DNA from: Pseudomonas sp. RIT409 | GTDB taxonomy: Bacteria; Pseudomonadota; Gammaproteobacteria; Pseudomonadales; Pseudomonadaceae | DNA: 64,000 nucleotides | Assembly (NCBI RefSeq): GCF_003052515.2 | Contig: NZ_QARE02000014.1 | Span: 1 to 64,000 of the forward strand | Reading direction: 5' to 3' | Shown: positions 26,290-36,044 of the stretch, in pieces | Layout: every line of letters starts with the position of its first letter | Numbering within the stretch: position 1 is the first letter of the stretch | Notes under the pieces: model-generated | The model's database searches: none | Seen by the model: the letters and a program-made list of their open reading frames with translations, nothing else | Told to the model about the DNA's origin: nothing | Program-made: the position numbers and the translations under genes

Positions 26290-27477
26290 ATGAAAAAACC
26301 ACCCCGGCCTTCCGCCCGCTTGAAACTTCTCAATGAGCTTCGAAACCTCAAAATGGCCAGATCGGCGCACGCTTACGTCAGAGGCAGCACAGTGCAGTTC
26401 TACGACTGGCTTCACAGCCAATCGGGGCGACGTTTGCCCAGTGGTCCGCCGGTTTGGATCTGCGGAGATTGTCATGCAGGGAATCTCGGCCCCACGGGTG
26501 ATCTGAAGGGCGCCATCGACATCCACATCCGCGATCTGGATCAGACGGTTGTCGGCAATCCGGCTCATGATCTGGTGAGGCTGGGTTTGTCGTTGGCCAC
26601 GGCTGCCAGAGGCTCGGATTTGCCCGGCGTGACCACGGCGCGAATGCTCGAAGAAATGATGCGGGGGTACGAGGTGGCCTTCGAGGAAAGCGTCGATGAG
26701 GAGCCACCACGGCCGGCGCAGGTCAAGGCTGGCATGCGCACTGCTGTGCGGCGTACCTGGAAACACCTAGCCCAGGAACGGATTGAAAACACCAAGCCGA
26801 CCTTTCCGCTGGGCAAGCACTTCTGGCCACTGTCCCGAGACGAGCGTTCGGCACTTCGTGAGCTCTGCAAGGCCCAGGATATCCATGCGTTGGTGACGTC
26901 GCTCAAGGGGCGTTCTCACCACGATAAGATCGAGATGTTGGACTCGGCCTATTGGGTGAAAGGCTGCAGCTCACTAGGGTTGCTGAGGTATGCGGTGCTG
27001 ATGGGGATTGGCGAAGGGGACGATCTCGAATACTGCTTGTTGGACATCAAGCAGGCAGTTGCCGCCGCGGCGCCTCGTGCGCCACGCACCTCGATGCCGC
27101 GTGATAATGCCAAACGCGTGGTCGAAGGCGCTCGGCATCTGTCGCCAGGGCTGGGCAATCGCATGGTCGCTACCCGCATGGGCGAGAACGGCTTTTTCGT
27201 GCGCGAATTGCTCCCCCAGGACATGAAGCTCGAGCTGGATCAGATCAGCGAGACAGAGGCGATCCAGGCCGCTGGGTACCTCTCCAGGGTTGTCGGTCAC
27301 GCCCATGCAAGGCAGATGGATCTTGCGACTCGCGCGTCCTGGATGAGAGAGCTGCAGTTGAATCGCTCACAGACCCTGGACGCACCCTCCTGGCTATGGA
27401 CCAACGTCGTTCAGCTGGTGGGGAGTCATGAACAAGGGTACTTGGAGCACTGCCGACGTTATGCGCTTGGAGGGTAG
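26290..27477 (+). CDS. DUF2252-family protein
   Basis: A 395-residue protein matching the DUF2252 family. The N-terminal block KMARSAHAYVRGSTVQFYDW and VWICGDCHAGNLGP (with the GD-H-NLG core reminiscent of kinase-like aminoglycoside phosphotransferase catalytic loops) is followed by DIHIRDLDQTVVGNPAHDL. DUF2252 proteins look like distant protein-kinase-fold enzymes, but no activity is established. The ribosome site before ATG 26290 is poor. It stands alone, with no operon partner. Confidence 0.83.
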   Translation: MKKPPRPSARLKLLNELRNLKMARSAHAYVRGSTVQFYDWLHSQSGRRLPSGPPVWICGDCHAGNLGPTGDLKGAIDIHIRDLDQTVVGNPAHDLVRLGLSLATAARGSDLPGVTTARMLEEMMRGYEVAFEESVDEEPPRPAQVKAGMRTAVRRTWKHLAQERIENTKPTFPLGKHFWPLSRDERSALRELCKAQDIHALVTSLKGRSHHDKIEMLDSAYWVKGCSSLGLLRYAVLMGIGEGDDLEYCLLDIKQAVAAAAPRAPRTSMPRDNAKRVVEGARHLSPGLGNRMVATRMGENGFFVRELLPQDMKLELDQISETEAIQAAGYLSRVVGHAHARQMDLATRASWMRELQLNRSQTLDAPSWLWTNVVQLVGSHEQGYLEHCRRYALGG

Positions 27478-27670
27478 TGGGATGTTCGTGAGTTCGATTC
27501 CGACGCTGGCGGTCGGATTGTTCTCGGCTCAGTGCGCAAAAGCCGGGGCGATGCCCGTAGCCACCCCTCGCAGATCGTTAAGGGCAGCGTGCTGGGGCGA
27601 CTAGCCTCTTTGCATCATTCAGGAAACGTCCCGGCAGACGTCTATCAAACATCGACTACAGCCGTGTTGA

Positions 27671-28837
27671 TCAGGGGGAAAGCGGTTTGAGACGTGCGGA
27701 GATAAGCAAGCAGGCGCAGGCCAGCATCAGTAGGAGCGTGCTTGTGATCATCAAACCTGCGAGTCCCCCAACCGGGTAGACCCAGCCAGCCAACGCTGCG
27801 CCGGCGCCGATACCGCAGAATACGAACGCGGCTGTCAGGGCCAGCGCGACCCCGCGGTAGTCGGCCAGGTGCTCAATGACTCTGCGCTGTTGTGAGGGCC
27901 AGACGACGTCTGTGGCGATGGCCCACATCACCAGCATGGCAAATAACCAGCCAAGCCGGTGAGGGCCTGCGCCAAGCATCAGCATCAGCAGCGCCAGTAC
28001 GAGCATGCTGGTGATCAGCAGACGGTCGGCGGTGTAACGCAGCGAGAGGCGAGTGACGAGGAGATTGCCGATCACGCCAGCCACACCCAACACCAACAGC
28101 GCTACGGAAACGTCGTGCGCGCTGCCATTGTAGACATCGTGCACAACAGGGCCGATGAACGAATACGTGGTGTAGACCGCTGCAGTGGCGAAAAACGCCA
28201 CGCCGAAAACGCTCAACGAGTGACGCTGAGTCAACATGAGGATGAGTGTTCGAAAGGCAACCCGTTGACCCGGACTGCGATTCGGAACCTGCCAGGCCAC
28301 CAACAGCGCGGTGATCAGTGCAGCTGCACTGATCGCGAGGAAGAGGCTGCGAACCCCTACCTGATAAGCCACCCAACTCGACAATGGGATGCCGACCAGC
28401 CCCGCCACACTCAACCCGAGCAGGACGATCGCGATGGCGCTGGCCTGCCGTTCGCTGGTCACCAGGCTCGAGCCTAACGCCGCGAGCACCGGCCCGATGA
28501 AGGCAGCCCCTAAGCCCATGATCATTCGGGAGAGGATGAGGACCGTGTAATTGGGTGCTGCCGCGAACAACAAGGCGCCGAGGCCGAAGCCAAGGAGGCC
28601 GAGCAACACCTGACGTTGCCTGGGTATATGACCTGACAGCACTTGGAGCAGGGGGGCAGCCACCGCAAACGTGACGCCGAAAGCCGTCATCAGATAGGCC
28701 GTTTCAGCGTGGCCAAGATGCCATTCCTGCCCGATGGGTTCCAGGCTTCCGATGACAGAAAGCGCACCGGTTGCCTGGACAAAGTACGCAACACTCAGGA
28801 TACGCAGCGCACCATTCGATTGCCGATCATGACTCAT
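27671..28837 (-). CDS. MFS transporter (DHA1-type)
   Basis: A 388-residue, 12-helix major facilitator. The helix 1 region SVAYFVQATGALSVIGSLEP and the helix 2-3 loop SGHIPRQRQVLLGLLGFGLG fit the family signature; the motif-C-like region is in helix 5. Resembles AraJ/YdhP-type exporters. The substrate is unknown, and there is no adjacent regulator. Confidence 0.87.
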   Translation of the reverse strand: MSHDRQSNGALRILSVAYFVQATGALSVIGSLEPIGQEWHLGHAETAYLMTAFGVTFAVAAPLLQVLSGHIPRQRQVLLGLLGFGLGALLFAAAPNYTVLILSRMIMGLGAAFIGPVLAALGSSLVTSERQASAIAIVLLGLSVAGLVGIPLSSWVAYQVGVRSLFLAISAAALITALLVAWQVPNRSPGQRVAFRTLILMLTQRHSLSVFGVAFFATAAVYTTYSFIGPVVHDVYNGSAHDVSVALLVLGVAGVIGNLLVTRLSLRYTADRLLITSMLVLALLMLMLGAGPHRLGWLFAMLVMWAIATDVVWPSQQRRVIEHLADYRGVALALTAAFVFCGIGAGAALAGWVYPVGGLAGLMITSTLLLMLACACLLISARLKPLSP

Positions 28838-29259
28838 CGCGATTCCTGAGTGGGTTCATCTGGCCGATGCCGAAAGTGAGGCAGTGGGCCAGTGTCATAC
28901 GCATCGCTCGTTGAAAAACCCGCAGTCAATGCTCACCCGGTAATACCCCTGTGCGTGGACTGCACACTTCAGCGTTCAAGTGGAATGTGGTCGATACCGC
29001 TGCCCGGATCAACTCATACGGTGGGATAGGTGGTCGTCCGCTGGCCTGAAACAAACGCGTGCTGACCAGGCAAGTCGAGGCGACATACGCCGATTACCAA
29101 CACCTCGCAACTATACCGCGGTATCAATTGCGCCCCGTCGCCGGGCGAATAGAATCCCGGTATCCCGCAGGTCCGGCTTCGGAAACCTGGTGGGCATACC
29201 CAACCACGCACGTACCCATGAGAAAAACATCAGTGCGCTAGACGATAGGGGAAACCGTG
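28838..29259. other. Intergenic stretch with a 12-bp palindrome
   Basis: 422 bases between the divergent MFS exporter and the molybdenum-dehydrogenase operon. A perfect palindrome ATACCGCGGTAT lies at 29113-29124, about 136 bases before the first operon ATG. It could be a regulator site for the operon or the exporter. No gene recognised. Confidence 0.4.
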
Positions 29260-29709
29260 ATGCAGTCCTTGAATATCAATGGCCAGAGCCATCAACTGGA
29301 TGTGCCGGACCAGATGCCCTTACTCTGGGTCTTGCGTGATGTCTTGGGTTTGACTGGCACCAAATATGGCTGTGGCATTGCGCAATGCGGTGCCTGCACC
29401 GTTCACATGGACGGAATGGCTGTTCGGTCATGCGTGCTGCCGGTGAGCGCAGCCGCAGGCCATGCGATCACTACGATCGAGGGCGTCGGTGAAACGCCCG
29501 TGGGCCGCTCAGTGCAGGCGGCATGGCTGGCCCATGAGGTGGTGCAGTGTGGCTACTGTCAGTCCGGCCAGATCATGGCGGCCAGTGCGTTGCTGCAGCA
29601 CACCCCCCGACCCGATGATCAGGCCATCGATTCCGCCATGTCGGGCAACCTTTGTCGTTGTGCGACCTACACGCGCATACGCGCCGCCATCAAAGCGGTG
29701 ACCCTATGA
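29260..29709 (+). CDS. 2Fe-2S subunit of a molybdenum dehydrogenase (IorA-like)
   Basis: A 149-residue ferredoxin-like subunit of the xanthine oxidase family. The N-terminal plant-type cluster is bound by CGIAQCGACTVHMDG plus the later Cys in RSCVLP; the second cluster is bound by CGYCQSGQIM and CRCATY. GTG 29257 is possible, but ATG 29260 is preferred. The stop overlaps the large-subunit start (ATGA at 29706). Electrons should flow from the molybdenum subunit through these clusters to the cytochrome encoded third in the operon. Confidence 0.92.
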   Translation: MQSLNINGQSHQLDVPDQMPLLWVLRDVLGLTGTKYGCGIAQCGACTVHMDGMAVRSCVLPVSAAAGHAITTIEGVGETPVGRSVQAAWLAHEVVQCGYCQSGQIMAASALLQHTPRPDDQAIDSAMSGNLCRCATYTRIRAAIKAVTL

Positions 29710-31898
29710 GTCACTCTGACACTCCACTGCCAACGGCAGGTCTGTCCCGTCGGCAGCTATTGCAAGGCAGCGGTCTCGCGCTGGGTGGGCTGGTGTTGGC
29801 CACCTGGCTACCGTCAATGCAGGCCCAGGGCGCAGCGAAAGCCATCACCGCGCCGCGATTGGGTGACATCAACCAAGGGTTTGGCGCCTTCGTGCGCGTC
29901 GGGGCCGACGGCCGCGTGACGGTCATCTCACCGAAGATCGAGATGGGGCAGGGCATCCACACCGGCATTGCGATGATGGTCGCCGAGGAACTGGAAGTGG
30001 GCCTGGACGTGGTTGATCTGGAGGAGGCCCCGCCAGACGCCAAGCTTTACACCGATCCGCTGCTTACCTTCCAGGCCACAGGCGGCTCGACATCGACGCG
30101 CTATACCTGGGAACCCTTGCGCCGCGCAGGTGCGACGGCGCGCGTGCTTCTGATTCAAGCAGCGGCGCAACGGTGGGGCGTTGCGCCCTCCCAATGCCAC
30201 GCGGAACAGGGCCGGATCATCGGTCCGGACGGGCGCTCGGCCGGTTATGGGAAGCTTGTCGAGGAAGCGGCCAAGCTGCCGGTGCCCACTGACGTTGCCC
30301 TCAAGCCCGTCGAGGCCTTCAAGCTGCTGGGTAAGCCTACGCCTCGGATCGACACGCCGGACAAAGTCAACGGTAAAACCCGCTTCACGATTGATCTGCA
30401 AATTCCGGGTGCACTGATTGCCTCGACCTTAACGTGCCCGGTGCTCGGCGGCACACTGCGGTCCTTGGACGACAGCGCAGCACGCAAGGTCTGGGGTGTA
30501 CGCGACATCGTGCGCCTGGATGACGCGGTGGCCGTGACCGCCGAGAACTTCTGGGCCTGCCAGCAGGCACTGAACGCATTGAAAGTCGAATGGGATTATG
30601 GCGAGAACGCGGGTGTCACTTCAGACCAACTGGATGCCGCTCTGCAAGCCGCCAGCAGTGCGCAGGGGGTCATCGCCAAGAAAGAGGGCGACGTCGGCAC
30701 TGCACTGGGTCATGCGGTCAGCCGGTTCGAGGCGGTTTACGAACAACCCTTTCTTTCTCACTCTCCTCTGGAGCCGATGAGCTGTGCCGCTCACGTCACG
30801 GCTGACCACTGCGACCTCTGGGTCGGCACACAAGTCCCGGGGCTGGCCCAGATGACGGCAGCGGCTGTAACGGGCCTGAAACCCGAGCAGATCCAGATAC
30901 ATAATCAGCTGATAGGGGGTGCGTTCGGCCGCAGGCTGGATTTTGATTTCATCACACAAGCCGTGAAGATCGCCAAACAGGTGCCTTATCCGATCAAGAT
31001 GATCTGGAGTCGCGAACAGGACATGACGCATGACATGTACCGGCCGCATTACGTGGACCGGATCGAAGCGGCGCTGGATGCGAATAAATCCCCCGTGGCC
31101 TGGCAACACCGGATCGCAGGGGCGTCGGTTGTGGCCCGCTACATGGGAGGATTGCCGCCTGACGGCATCGACTTCGATGCGGTCGACGTCTCGGTCGAGC
31201 CCCTCTACGACCTTTCCGGCCTGCAAGTGCATTACGTGCGTGAGGAACCCAAGGCGATCCCGGTGTCTTGGTGGCGTGGCGTCGGTCAACTGCGGGGAAC
31301 CTATGTCCACGAATGCTTTATCGATGAACTGGCACGCAACGCCAAGGCTGATCCGCTGCAGTACCGGCACGCATTAATGAGCAAACACCCCAGGGCGCAG
31401 AATGTGCTTCGGGTGCTGGCTGAACAATCGGACTGGAGCACACCGCTGCCTGCCGGCACAGGCCGTGGAGTCGCCGTCAGCCATGTCTTCGGTGGCTACG
31501 TGGGGACCTTGGTGGAACTGCACCTGCAGGGTGAAAAGGGTATTCGCATCAAGCGTCTCGTGAGCGTGGTGGACTGCGGGTTCGTCCACAACCCGACCTC
31601 GGTGATCGCTCAGATTGAAGGCGGAACATTGTTTGGGTTGTCGGCGGCCCTGTTCAACGAAATTCTCATCGACAAAGGCCAGGTCCAGCAGACCAACTTC
31701 CACCAGTACCGGGTGCTGCGCATGAGCGACGCGCCACCGGTTGAAGTCCACCTCATTCCCAGCGTAGAGGCGCCCGGGGGAGTGGGAGAGGCAGGGACAG
31801 CATTGATTGCGCCCGCCCTCGTCAACGCCCTCCACGATGCCAGCGGAATCCGGATCCGTCGGTTACCGCTGGCACGCTTCGGTTACTACACGGTTTGA
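29706..31898 (+). CDS. Molybdopterin-binding subunit, IorB/aldehyde dehydrogenase type
   Basis: A 730-residue catalytic subunit. A Tat signal (SRRQLLQGSGLALGGLVLAT, residues about 13-32) sends the folded holoenzyme to the periplasm. Family motifs include KIEMGQGIHTGIAM, GGAFGRRLDFDF, the WWRGVGQLRGTY block and, near the C-terminus, PGGVGEAGTALIAPAL with the conserved catalytic Glu (GVGE). The architecture matches isoquinoline 1-oxidoreductase and the AldFGH/NicAB enzymes, which oxidise N-heterocycles or aldehydes. The substrate cannot be assigned from sequence. Confidence 0.9.
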   Translation: MSHSDTPLPTAGLSRRQLLQGSGLALGGLVLATWLPSMQAQGAAKAITAPRLGDINQGFGAFVRVGADGRVTVISPKIEMGQGIHTGIAMMVAEELEVGLDVVDLEEAPPDAKLYTDPLLTFQATGGSTSTRYTWEPLRRAGATARVLLIQAAAQRWGVAPSQCHAEQGRIIGPDGRSAGYGKLVEEAAKLPVPTDVALKPVEAFKLLGKPTPRIDTPDKVNGKTRFTIDLQIPGALIASTLTCPVLGGTLRSLDDSAARKVWGVRDIVRLDDAVAVTAENFWACQQALNALKVEWDYGENAGVTSDQLDAALQAASSAQGVIAKKEGDVGTALGHAVSRFEAVYEQPFLSHSPLEPMSCAAHVTADHCDLWVGTQVPGLAQMTAAAVTGLKPEQIQIHNQLIGGAFGRRLDFDFITQAVKIAKQVPYPIKMIWSREQDMTHDMYRPHYVDRIEAALDANKSPVAWQHRIAGASVVARYMGGLPPDGIDFDAVDVSVEPLYDLSGLQVHYVREEPKAIPVSWWRGVGQLRGTYVHECFIDELARNAKADPLQYRHALMSKHPRAQNVLRVLAEQSDWSTPLPAGTGRGVAVSHVFGGYVGTLVELHLQGEKGIRIKRLVSVVDCGFVHNPTSVIAQIEGGTLFGLSAALFNEILIDKGQVQQTNFHQYRVLRMSDAPPVEVHLIPSVEAPGGVGEAGTALIAPALVNALHDASGIRIRRLPLARFGYYTV

Positions 31899-31908
31899 GG
31901 AGAGGCTG

Positions 31909-33111
31909 ATGATCACGCTAAGCAGACAGCTGGGACTGGCACTGCTGGTAGGCGCGAGCCTTCCTGCTCTCGCTGACGACGCTCAACTACAGCGCGGGGA
32001 ATACCTCGCGCGTGCGGCCGATTGCGTTGCCTGCCACACGGTCCAAGGCGGAAAGCCTTTCGCCGGTGGCCTGGAATTCAAGCTTCCCTTCGGCTCGTTG
32101 TATGCCCCCAACATTACCCCTGATACGCAAACGGGTATCGGCACTTGGACCGACGACGACTTCGTAGGCGCGTTGCAGAGGGGGGTGGGTAAGGACGGCA
32201 AGCACTACTACCCGGCGTTTCCGTATACGGCCTACACGAAAATGTCCCGCGACGAGATACTCGCCATCAAGGCCTATCTCTTCAGTCAGCCTGCGGTGAA
32301 GCAACCCAACAAGCCGGACACGCTGACATTCCCCTTCAACCAGCGATGGGGCATGGCGATCTGGAACGTGCTCTTTCATGACGACGAGCGCTTTACTGCG
32401 GACCCGAAACGGTCCCCTGAATGGAACCGAGGTGCCTTTCTGGTGGAAGGCCCGGGTCACTGCGGCGAATGCCATACACCGCGCAACCTGATGCAAGCAC
32501 TGGACAGCGGTCACAGCCTGGCGGGTAACGTCATCGAAGGCTGGAACGCTTACAACATCAGCTCCGACGTCAAGCACGGCATCGGCGCCTGGGACGAACA
32601 GGCCTTGGTGAACTTCATGCGCACAGGCTCGGCCCCAGGTTTCGGGGTCGCGAGCGGGCCGATGGCAGAAGTGGTTGAAAACAGCCTGCAATACCTGAGC
32701 ACAGAGGACCTCAACGCCATCGCCGTCTATTTGAAATCGTCACCCGCCCGCGATGAGGGTGTGACCAGGCCTGACCCCGCAGTGCGGGTTGAGCCCAGCG
32801 TCCAACCCTCCCTGGGCCAGAAAGTGTTCGCCGATGCCTGCGCGGCCTGTCATCGGCCGGACGGGCACGGTAATCAGACGCCTGTGGCCACGCTCTTGGG
32901 GCTGAAAACGGTGAACGACCCTGGGGCTCACAACCTCATAGGCGTGATCCTGCAGGGGCATCCTGCGACCCGGGTCGAGCAACGAATGCCCGCGTTCGCC
33001 AAGGCCTACAACGACGAGGAACTGGCTGCGGTGAGCACCTATATCCTCCAACGTTTCGGCACCACAAACAGCACCGTCGCTGCTGATGCGATCACCAAGC
33101 GGCGCGAGTGA
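31909..33111 (+). CDS. Triheme cytochrome c electron-transfer subunit
   Basis: A 400-residue exported cytochrome. ATG 31909 follows GAGGAGAGG. A signal peptide covers about residues 1-22 (cleavage after LPALA). Three CxxCH heme sites are seen: CVACH (39-43), CGECH (about 186) and CAACH (about 317). This is the usual membrane-associated subunit of gluconate or alcohol dehydrogenases and of IorAB-type enzymes. It passes electrons from the molybdenum subunit to ubiquinone or a terminal oxidase. It starts 10 bases after the large-subunit stop. Confidence 0.92.
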   Translation: MITLSRQLGLALLVGASLPALADDAQLQRGEYLARAADCVACHTVQGGKPFAGGLEFKLPFGSLYAPNITPDTQTGIGTWTDDDFVGALQRGVGKDGKHYYPAFPYTAYTKMSRDEILAIKAYLFSQPAVKQPNKPDTLTFPFNQRWGMAIWNVLFHDDERFTADPKRSPEWNRGAFLVEGPGHCGECHTPRNLMQALDSGHSLAGNVIEGWNAYNISSDVKHGIGAWDEQALVNFMRTGSAPGFGVASGPMAEVVENSLQYLSTEDLNAIAVYLKSSPARDEGVTRPDPAVRVEPSVQPSLGQKVFADACAACHRPDGHGNQTPVATLLGLKTVNDPGAHNLIGVILQGHPATRVEQRMPAFAKAYNDEELAAVSTYILQRFGTTNSTVAADAITKRRE

Positions 33112-33205
33112 AGCCACGCAAAGATAGGGAGCGCGTCGCATCGCAGGCGTCCTGACCCGAGTGGGCACTTCGCCGGCAAGGTTAGAGCAATGCAGCGACT
33201 CATCA

Positions 33206-33646
33206 TTATCGGTTGAGCCGCAGGATCGAAAAATTCAGTGCCGCGGCGACTGAAAGCCAGCCCAGATAAGGGAACAAGATCAGGCCGGTGATGACGTCCA
33301 GCTGCAACGCGAGCAGCGTCATGGCCGCGACCACCAGCCAAAGGGCCGTAAGGATGACCATGCCTGCGACGATACGGTTCGCCCCAAAGAAGACCGGCGT
33401 CCACAAGGTGTTCAACGCGATCTGGGCGGCCCACAGCGCCAGCGCCACCTCGCTGCCTGGCAGCAGGGTGAGCCGATACCCCGCCCAAGCGATGAGGAGG
33501 TAAATCGTTGTCCACGCGATGGGAAAAACCCAATTCGGTGGGGTGAAGCCTGGTTTTTGAAGGGCTGCATACCAGCTTCCCGGTTTGAAGAGGATGCCGG
33601 TGCTGGCCGCAGCGCAGCACGCGATGAGAAAGATATAGAACGTCAT
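33206..33646 (-). CDS. TspO/MBR-family membrane protein
   Basis: A 146-residue protein with five TM helices and the family motifs WYAALQKPGFTPPNWVFPIAWT and ALWAAQIALNTLWTPVFFG. TspO proteins bind porphyrins and cholesterol-like ligands and are linked to stress and tetrapyrrole control. Convergent with the cytochrome gene; stands alone. Confidence 0.92.
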   Translation of the reverse strand: MTFYIFLIACCAAASTGILFKPGSWYAALQKPGFTPPNWVFPIAWTTIYLLIAWAGYRLTLLPGSEVALALWAAQIALNTLWTPVFFGANRIVAGMVILTALWLVVAAMTLLALQLDVITGLILFPYLGWLSVAAALNFSILRLNR

Positions 33647-33732
33647 TTACTGTCCTCTGCGGGCGTGGGTAGGGTAGGGCCGTCAGGCCTTCTGAGCGTT
33701 GGATGCCCGCGCGACAGAAAAGTCCGTTCTGA

Positions 33733-34059
33733 CTACTCCGAGCGTTCGACAGTCAACGATTGATACCAATCGGCGTAGTGCGTGTTTTTAGCCATACGCC
33801 GATTCAGGTCTGGCGCTCCGTCATCCCACCAGACAGGGCCGCGTTCTCCGAGTTTCACTTTGGCAGCCTGAACGCGGTTGCGCGCAGCGCGCATCTCGCT
33901 CGGGTCACCGGACGCTTTGGCCGCTTTGACTGCGCGTCTGGCGTCCATCAGTTCATCCACCAGAGGCTGTCGCTCACGCTCGTCGAGCGCAGGATTCGAA
34001 CAACGCCACAGCCGTCCTTTGACGACCACATACCGGCCATCAGGGGTGGTAGGGTTCAT
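33733..34059 (-). CDS. Small conserved-looking hypothetical protein
   Basis: A 108-residue soluble, highly charged protein. It opens with a short beta-rich block (GRYVVVKGRLWRCSNP), followed by a helical Arg/Ala/Lys-rich middle (ELMDARRAVKAAKASGD), and contains GPVWWDDGAPDLNRRM. I recall similar small proteins in Pseudomonas genomes but no function. It lies in the same orientation as the LigT-type gene upstream, 58 bases away. Confidence 0.65.
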   Translation of the reverse strand: MNPTTPDGRYVVVKGRLWRCSNPALDERERQPLVDELMDARRAVKAAKASGDPSEMRAARNRVQAAKVKLGERGPVWWDDGAPDLNRRMAKNTHYADWYQSLTVERSE

Positions 34060-34117
34060 GATTGCTTTCCGCTGGTTTTGCGCACACTGCCACGCTCAGC
34101 TCTCTCGACAATTGTCT

Positions 34118-34660
34118 TCACGCCTCTCCACCAGTTGAAACAAGGGGCCATTCTGCAATGAGCCGGTATTCCCCTTTGCTGGATTGATACAGCCCGAAGC
34201 GGTCGGCGCGAAGCATGAATGCCGGCTCATCGGGTGCCTCGGGAACGGGGAGGCGATAGTCCCTCGCCAGGGTCAGGTGAGGTCGGAATTCTTTCTGCTC
34301 TTGGTCGTTGCCGAATGGCAGCATGGATTGTTCCAACGCATACGCCAGCCGCATGACCTCTTGCGGAGGGTTTTCGGGCGTCAGCACCAAAGCGCCCGAT
34401 TTGCGCCAAACCTCAAGGCGATCCAGAAGTACAGTGAGCTTTCTTTCCGGCACCTTGACGTTGGACGCCGCTGTACAGAGGTCCGCGATCTTGGCCTTAT
34501 CGACACTTCCCAAAAATAGCAGCGTCAGGTGAAAGTTGGCCGTGGGCACTGGTCGGCCAACGCGCAATGAAAGCGAGGTGCGCCACCTGGAAATCTCCTT
34601 CTTCAACGGCGTGGAGCAACCGATAGCGAAAAAGAGCCGTGATTGGGGTTCGGTACTCAA
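34118..34660 (-). CDS. thpR: RNA 2',3'-cyclic phosphodiesterase (LigT/ThpR)
   Basis: A 180-residue 2H-phosphoesterase. Two HxTx motifs are present: HLTL at residues 44-47 and HLTL near 127-130, the two catalytic His-Thr pairs of the family. The opening RLFFAIGCS is also typical. These enzymes open 2',3'-cyclic phosphate ends of RNA or ligate tRNA halves in vitro. Confidence 0.9.
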   Translation of the reverse strand: MSTEPQSRLFFAIGCSTPLKKEISRWRTSLSLRVGRPVPTANFHLTLLFLGSVDKAKIADLCTAASNVKVPERKLTVLLDRLEVWRKSGALVLTPENPPQEVMRLAYALEQSMLPFGNDQEQKEFRPHLTLARDYRLPVPEAPDEPAFMLRADRFGLYQSSKGEYRLIAEWPLVSTGGEA

Positions 34661-34767
34661 CGCATCACCTCTTTATTCCTGGATCTGTTGGCCTGTGTGT
34701 TCAGGCTCTGTTTCGATGGGCCGAAAACGACCTCTCGTGCGAGACGTCCTCGCAGCAGCGGCTCGCT

Positions 34768-35679
34768 TCACATTCCATCGCCTGCCATTGCCTTGGCCTG
34801 GCCTATCAGTCTGCTCGCATCCTTGGAGGGAGGAAGGCCAAAGGCTTTCGCATAGTCCCGGCTGAACTGAGTTGCGCTTTCGTAGCCGACCTCGAACGCC
34901 GCCGCCATGACGCTCTTTGCATTTGCCGTCATCAGCGTTCTGGCCTGAAGCAGACGCACCCGCTTCTGGTACTGCAACGGGCTGAGGTTGGTGACGGCCT
35001 TGAAGTGGCGATGGAACGCCGAGACGCTCATCGACGCCCGCTCGGCCAGGCGTTCGACGCCGATGGGTTGGGCGAAGTCGCGGCGGATCCACTGCACTGC
35101 CAGGCTGACCCGGGCCATTGCGCTGTCAGGTGCTGCGATCTCGCGCAGCATCCAGCCAAGTGGCCCCTGAAGGACACGGAAAATGATCTCTCGCTCGTAG
35201 ACCGGTGCCAGCGCCGCGATGCCAGCCGGGTCTCCCATGAGCCTGAGCATTCGGACCCAGGCGTCCATCAGATCGTCGGTCATCGAGGCAACTGAAAATC
35301 CGGGTGGGGTTTCGTCTCGGCGCGCAGGTTTGGGCAGGTCGGCGAACAGCGTCGATAGCACGATCGGATCGAGCGTCAAACTGACGGCAAGGTAAGGCTC
35401 TCCGGATTCGGCAGGGTGCACCGAGCCTAGGGCGGGCAAGTCGATGGACATCACGAAGTAGGTCGCGGGGTCGTACCGTAACGTGCGATCGCCCACCGTC
35501 ATGCTTTTGCTGCCTTGCAGGATCACATTGATCATCGGGTCGTAGACCGCCGAGAGCAGGTGCTCGGGGATGCTGCCCTTGACCATGGCTACGCGAGGAA
35601 TGCCGGTTTCGGTCCGCCGATTTTCAGCCTTGGCGGCGAGCAATCTGAGTTCGTTCAGTTGAGCGTTCATGTCGAGCAT
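34768..35679 (-). CDS. AraC-family regulator (AraC_N type)
   Basis: About 303 residues if started at ATG 35679; ATG 35670 and an upstream frame to 35769 are alternatives, none with a good ribosome site. N-terminal AraC_N domain (YDPMINVILQGSKSMTVGDR) and C-terminal double HTH (AERASMSVSAFHRHFKAVTN; VGYESATQFSRDYAKAFGLP). It is related to the AraC gene at 14776. The PRISE-type reductase and cupin genes upstream are possible targets. Confidence 0.87.
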   Translation of the reverse strand: MLDMNAQLNELRLLAAKAENRRTETGIPRVAMVKGSIPEHLLSAVYDPMINVILQGSKSMTVGDRTLRYDPATYFVMSIDLPALGSVHPAESGEPYLAVSLTLDPIVLSTLFADLPKPARRDETPPGFSVASMTDDLMDAWVRMLRLMGDPAGIAALAPVYEREIIFRVLQGPLGWMLREIAAPDSAMARVSLAVQWIRRDFAQPIGVERLAERASMSVSAFHRHFKAVTNLSPLQYQKRVRLLQARTLMTANAKSVMAAAFEVGYESATQFSRDYAKAFGLPPSKDASRLIGQAKAMAGDGM

Positions 35680-36044
35680 GCTGACGGCAGAGGATCCGCT
35701 CGGCAAGCAAAAAGCAGAAACGGGCAGCTTTCGAGCAGAAACGGATGCGCTTTTGCCAACGTCCTGCACCCGGATGGTTACCGTCCAAGTTTGGCTCAGG
35801 CTGACACCACCAGGGCCTGGCGCTTCTTCAGGTAGGATTGGAAGCGTTGCGCATAATCGTTGCCCACGGCCGCGCGCCGTTCGCCGGGCGTTGGATCGAC
35901 AAGATCAGCTCCATAAGGGCCCTGGTGCTCGCCTTGGCCACGCGCGCAGCCGGATTGCGGCTGACGATCACGTCCTATCTGGTTCTGACGTTCATCCGAC
36001 TGGCGTTCATTATCCATGGGTGTGTCGAAAAATCATCGGCGCGC
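35680..36044. other. Gap with a possible gene remnant
   Basis: 365 bases between the AraC and cupin genes. A minus-strand frame ends at 35796 with NDYAQRFQSYLKKRQALVVS, which looks like a genuine protein C-terminus, but the frame upstream looks unlike coding sequence. It may be the tail of a lost gene. The family is not recognised. Confidence 0.3.

Noticed and set aside
28980..29339. 119-codon frame upstream of the dehydrogenase operon
   Set aside because: It overlaps the 2Fe-2S gene start in another frame and has no coding-like composition.
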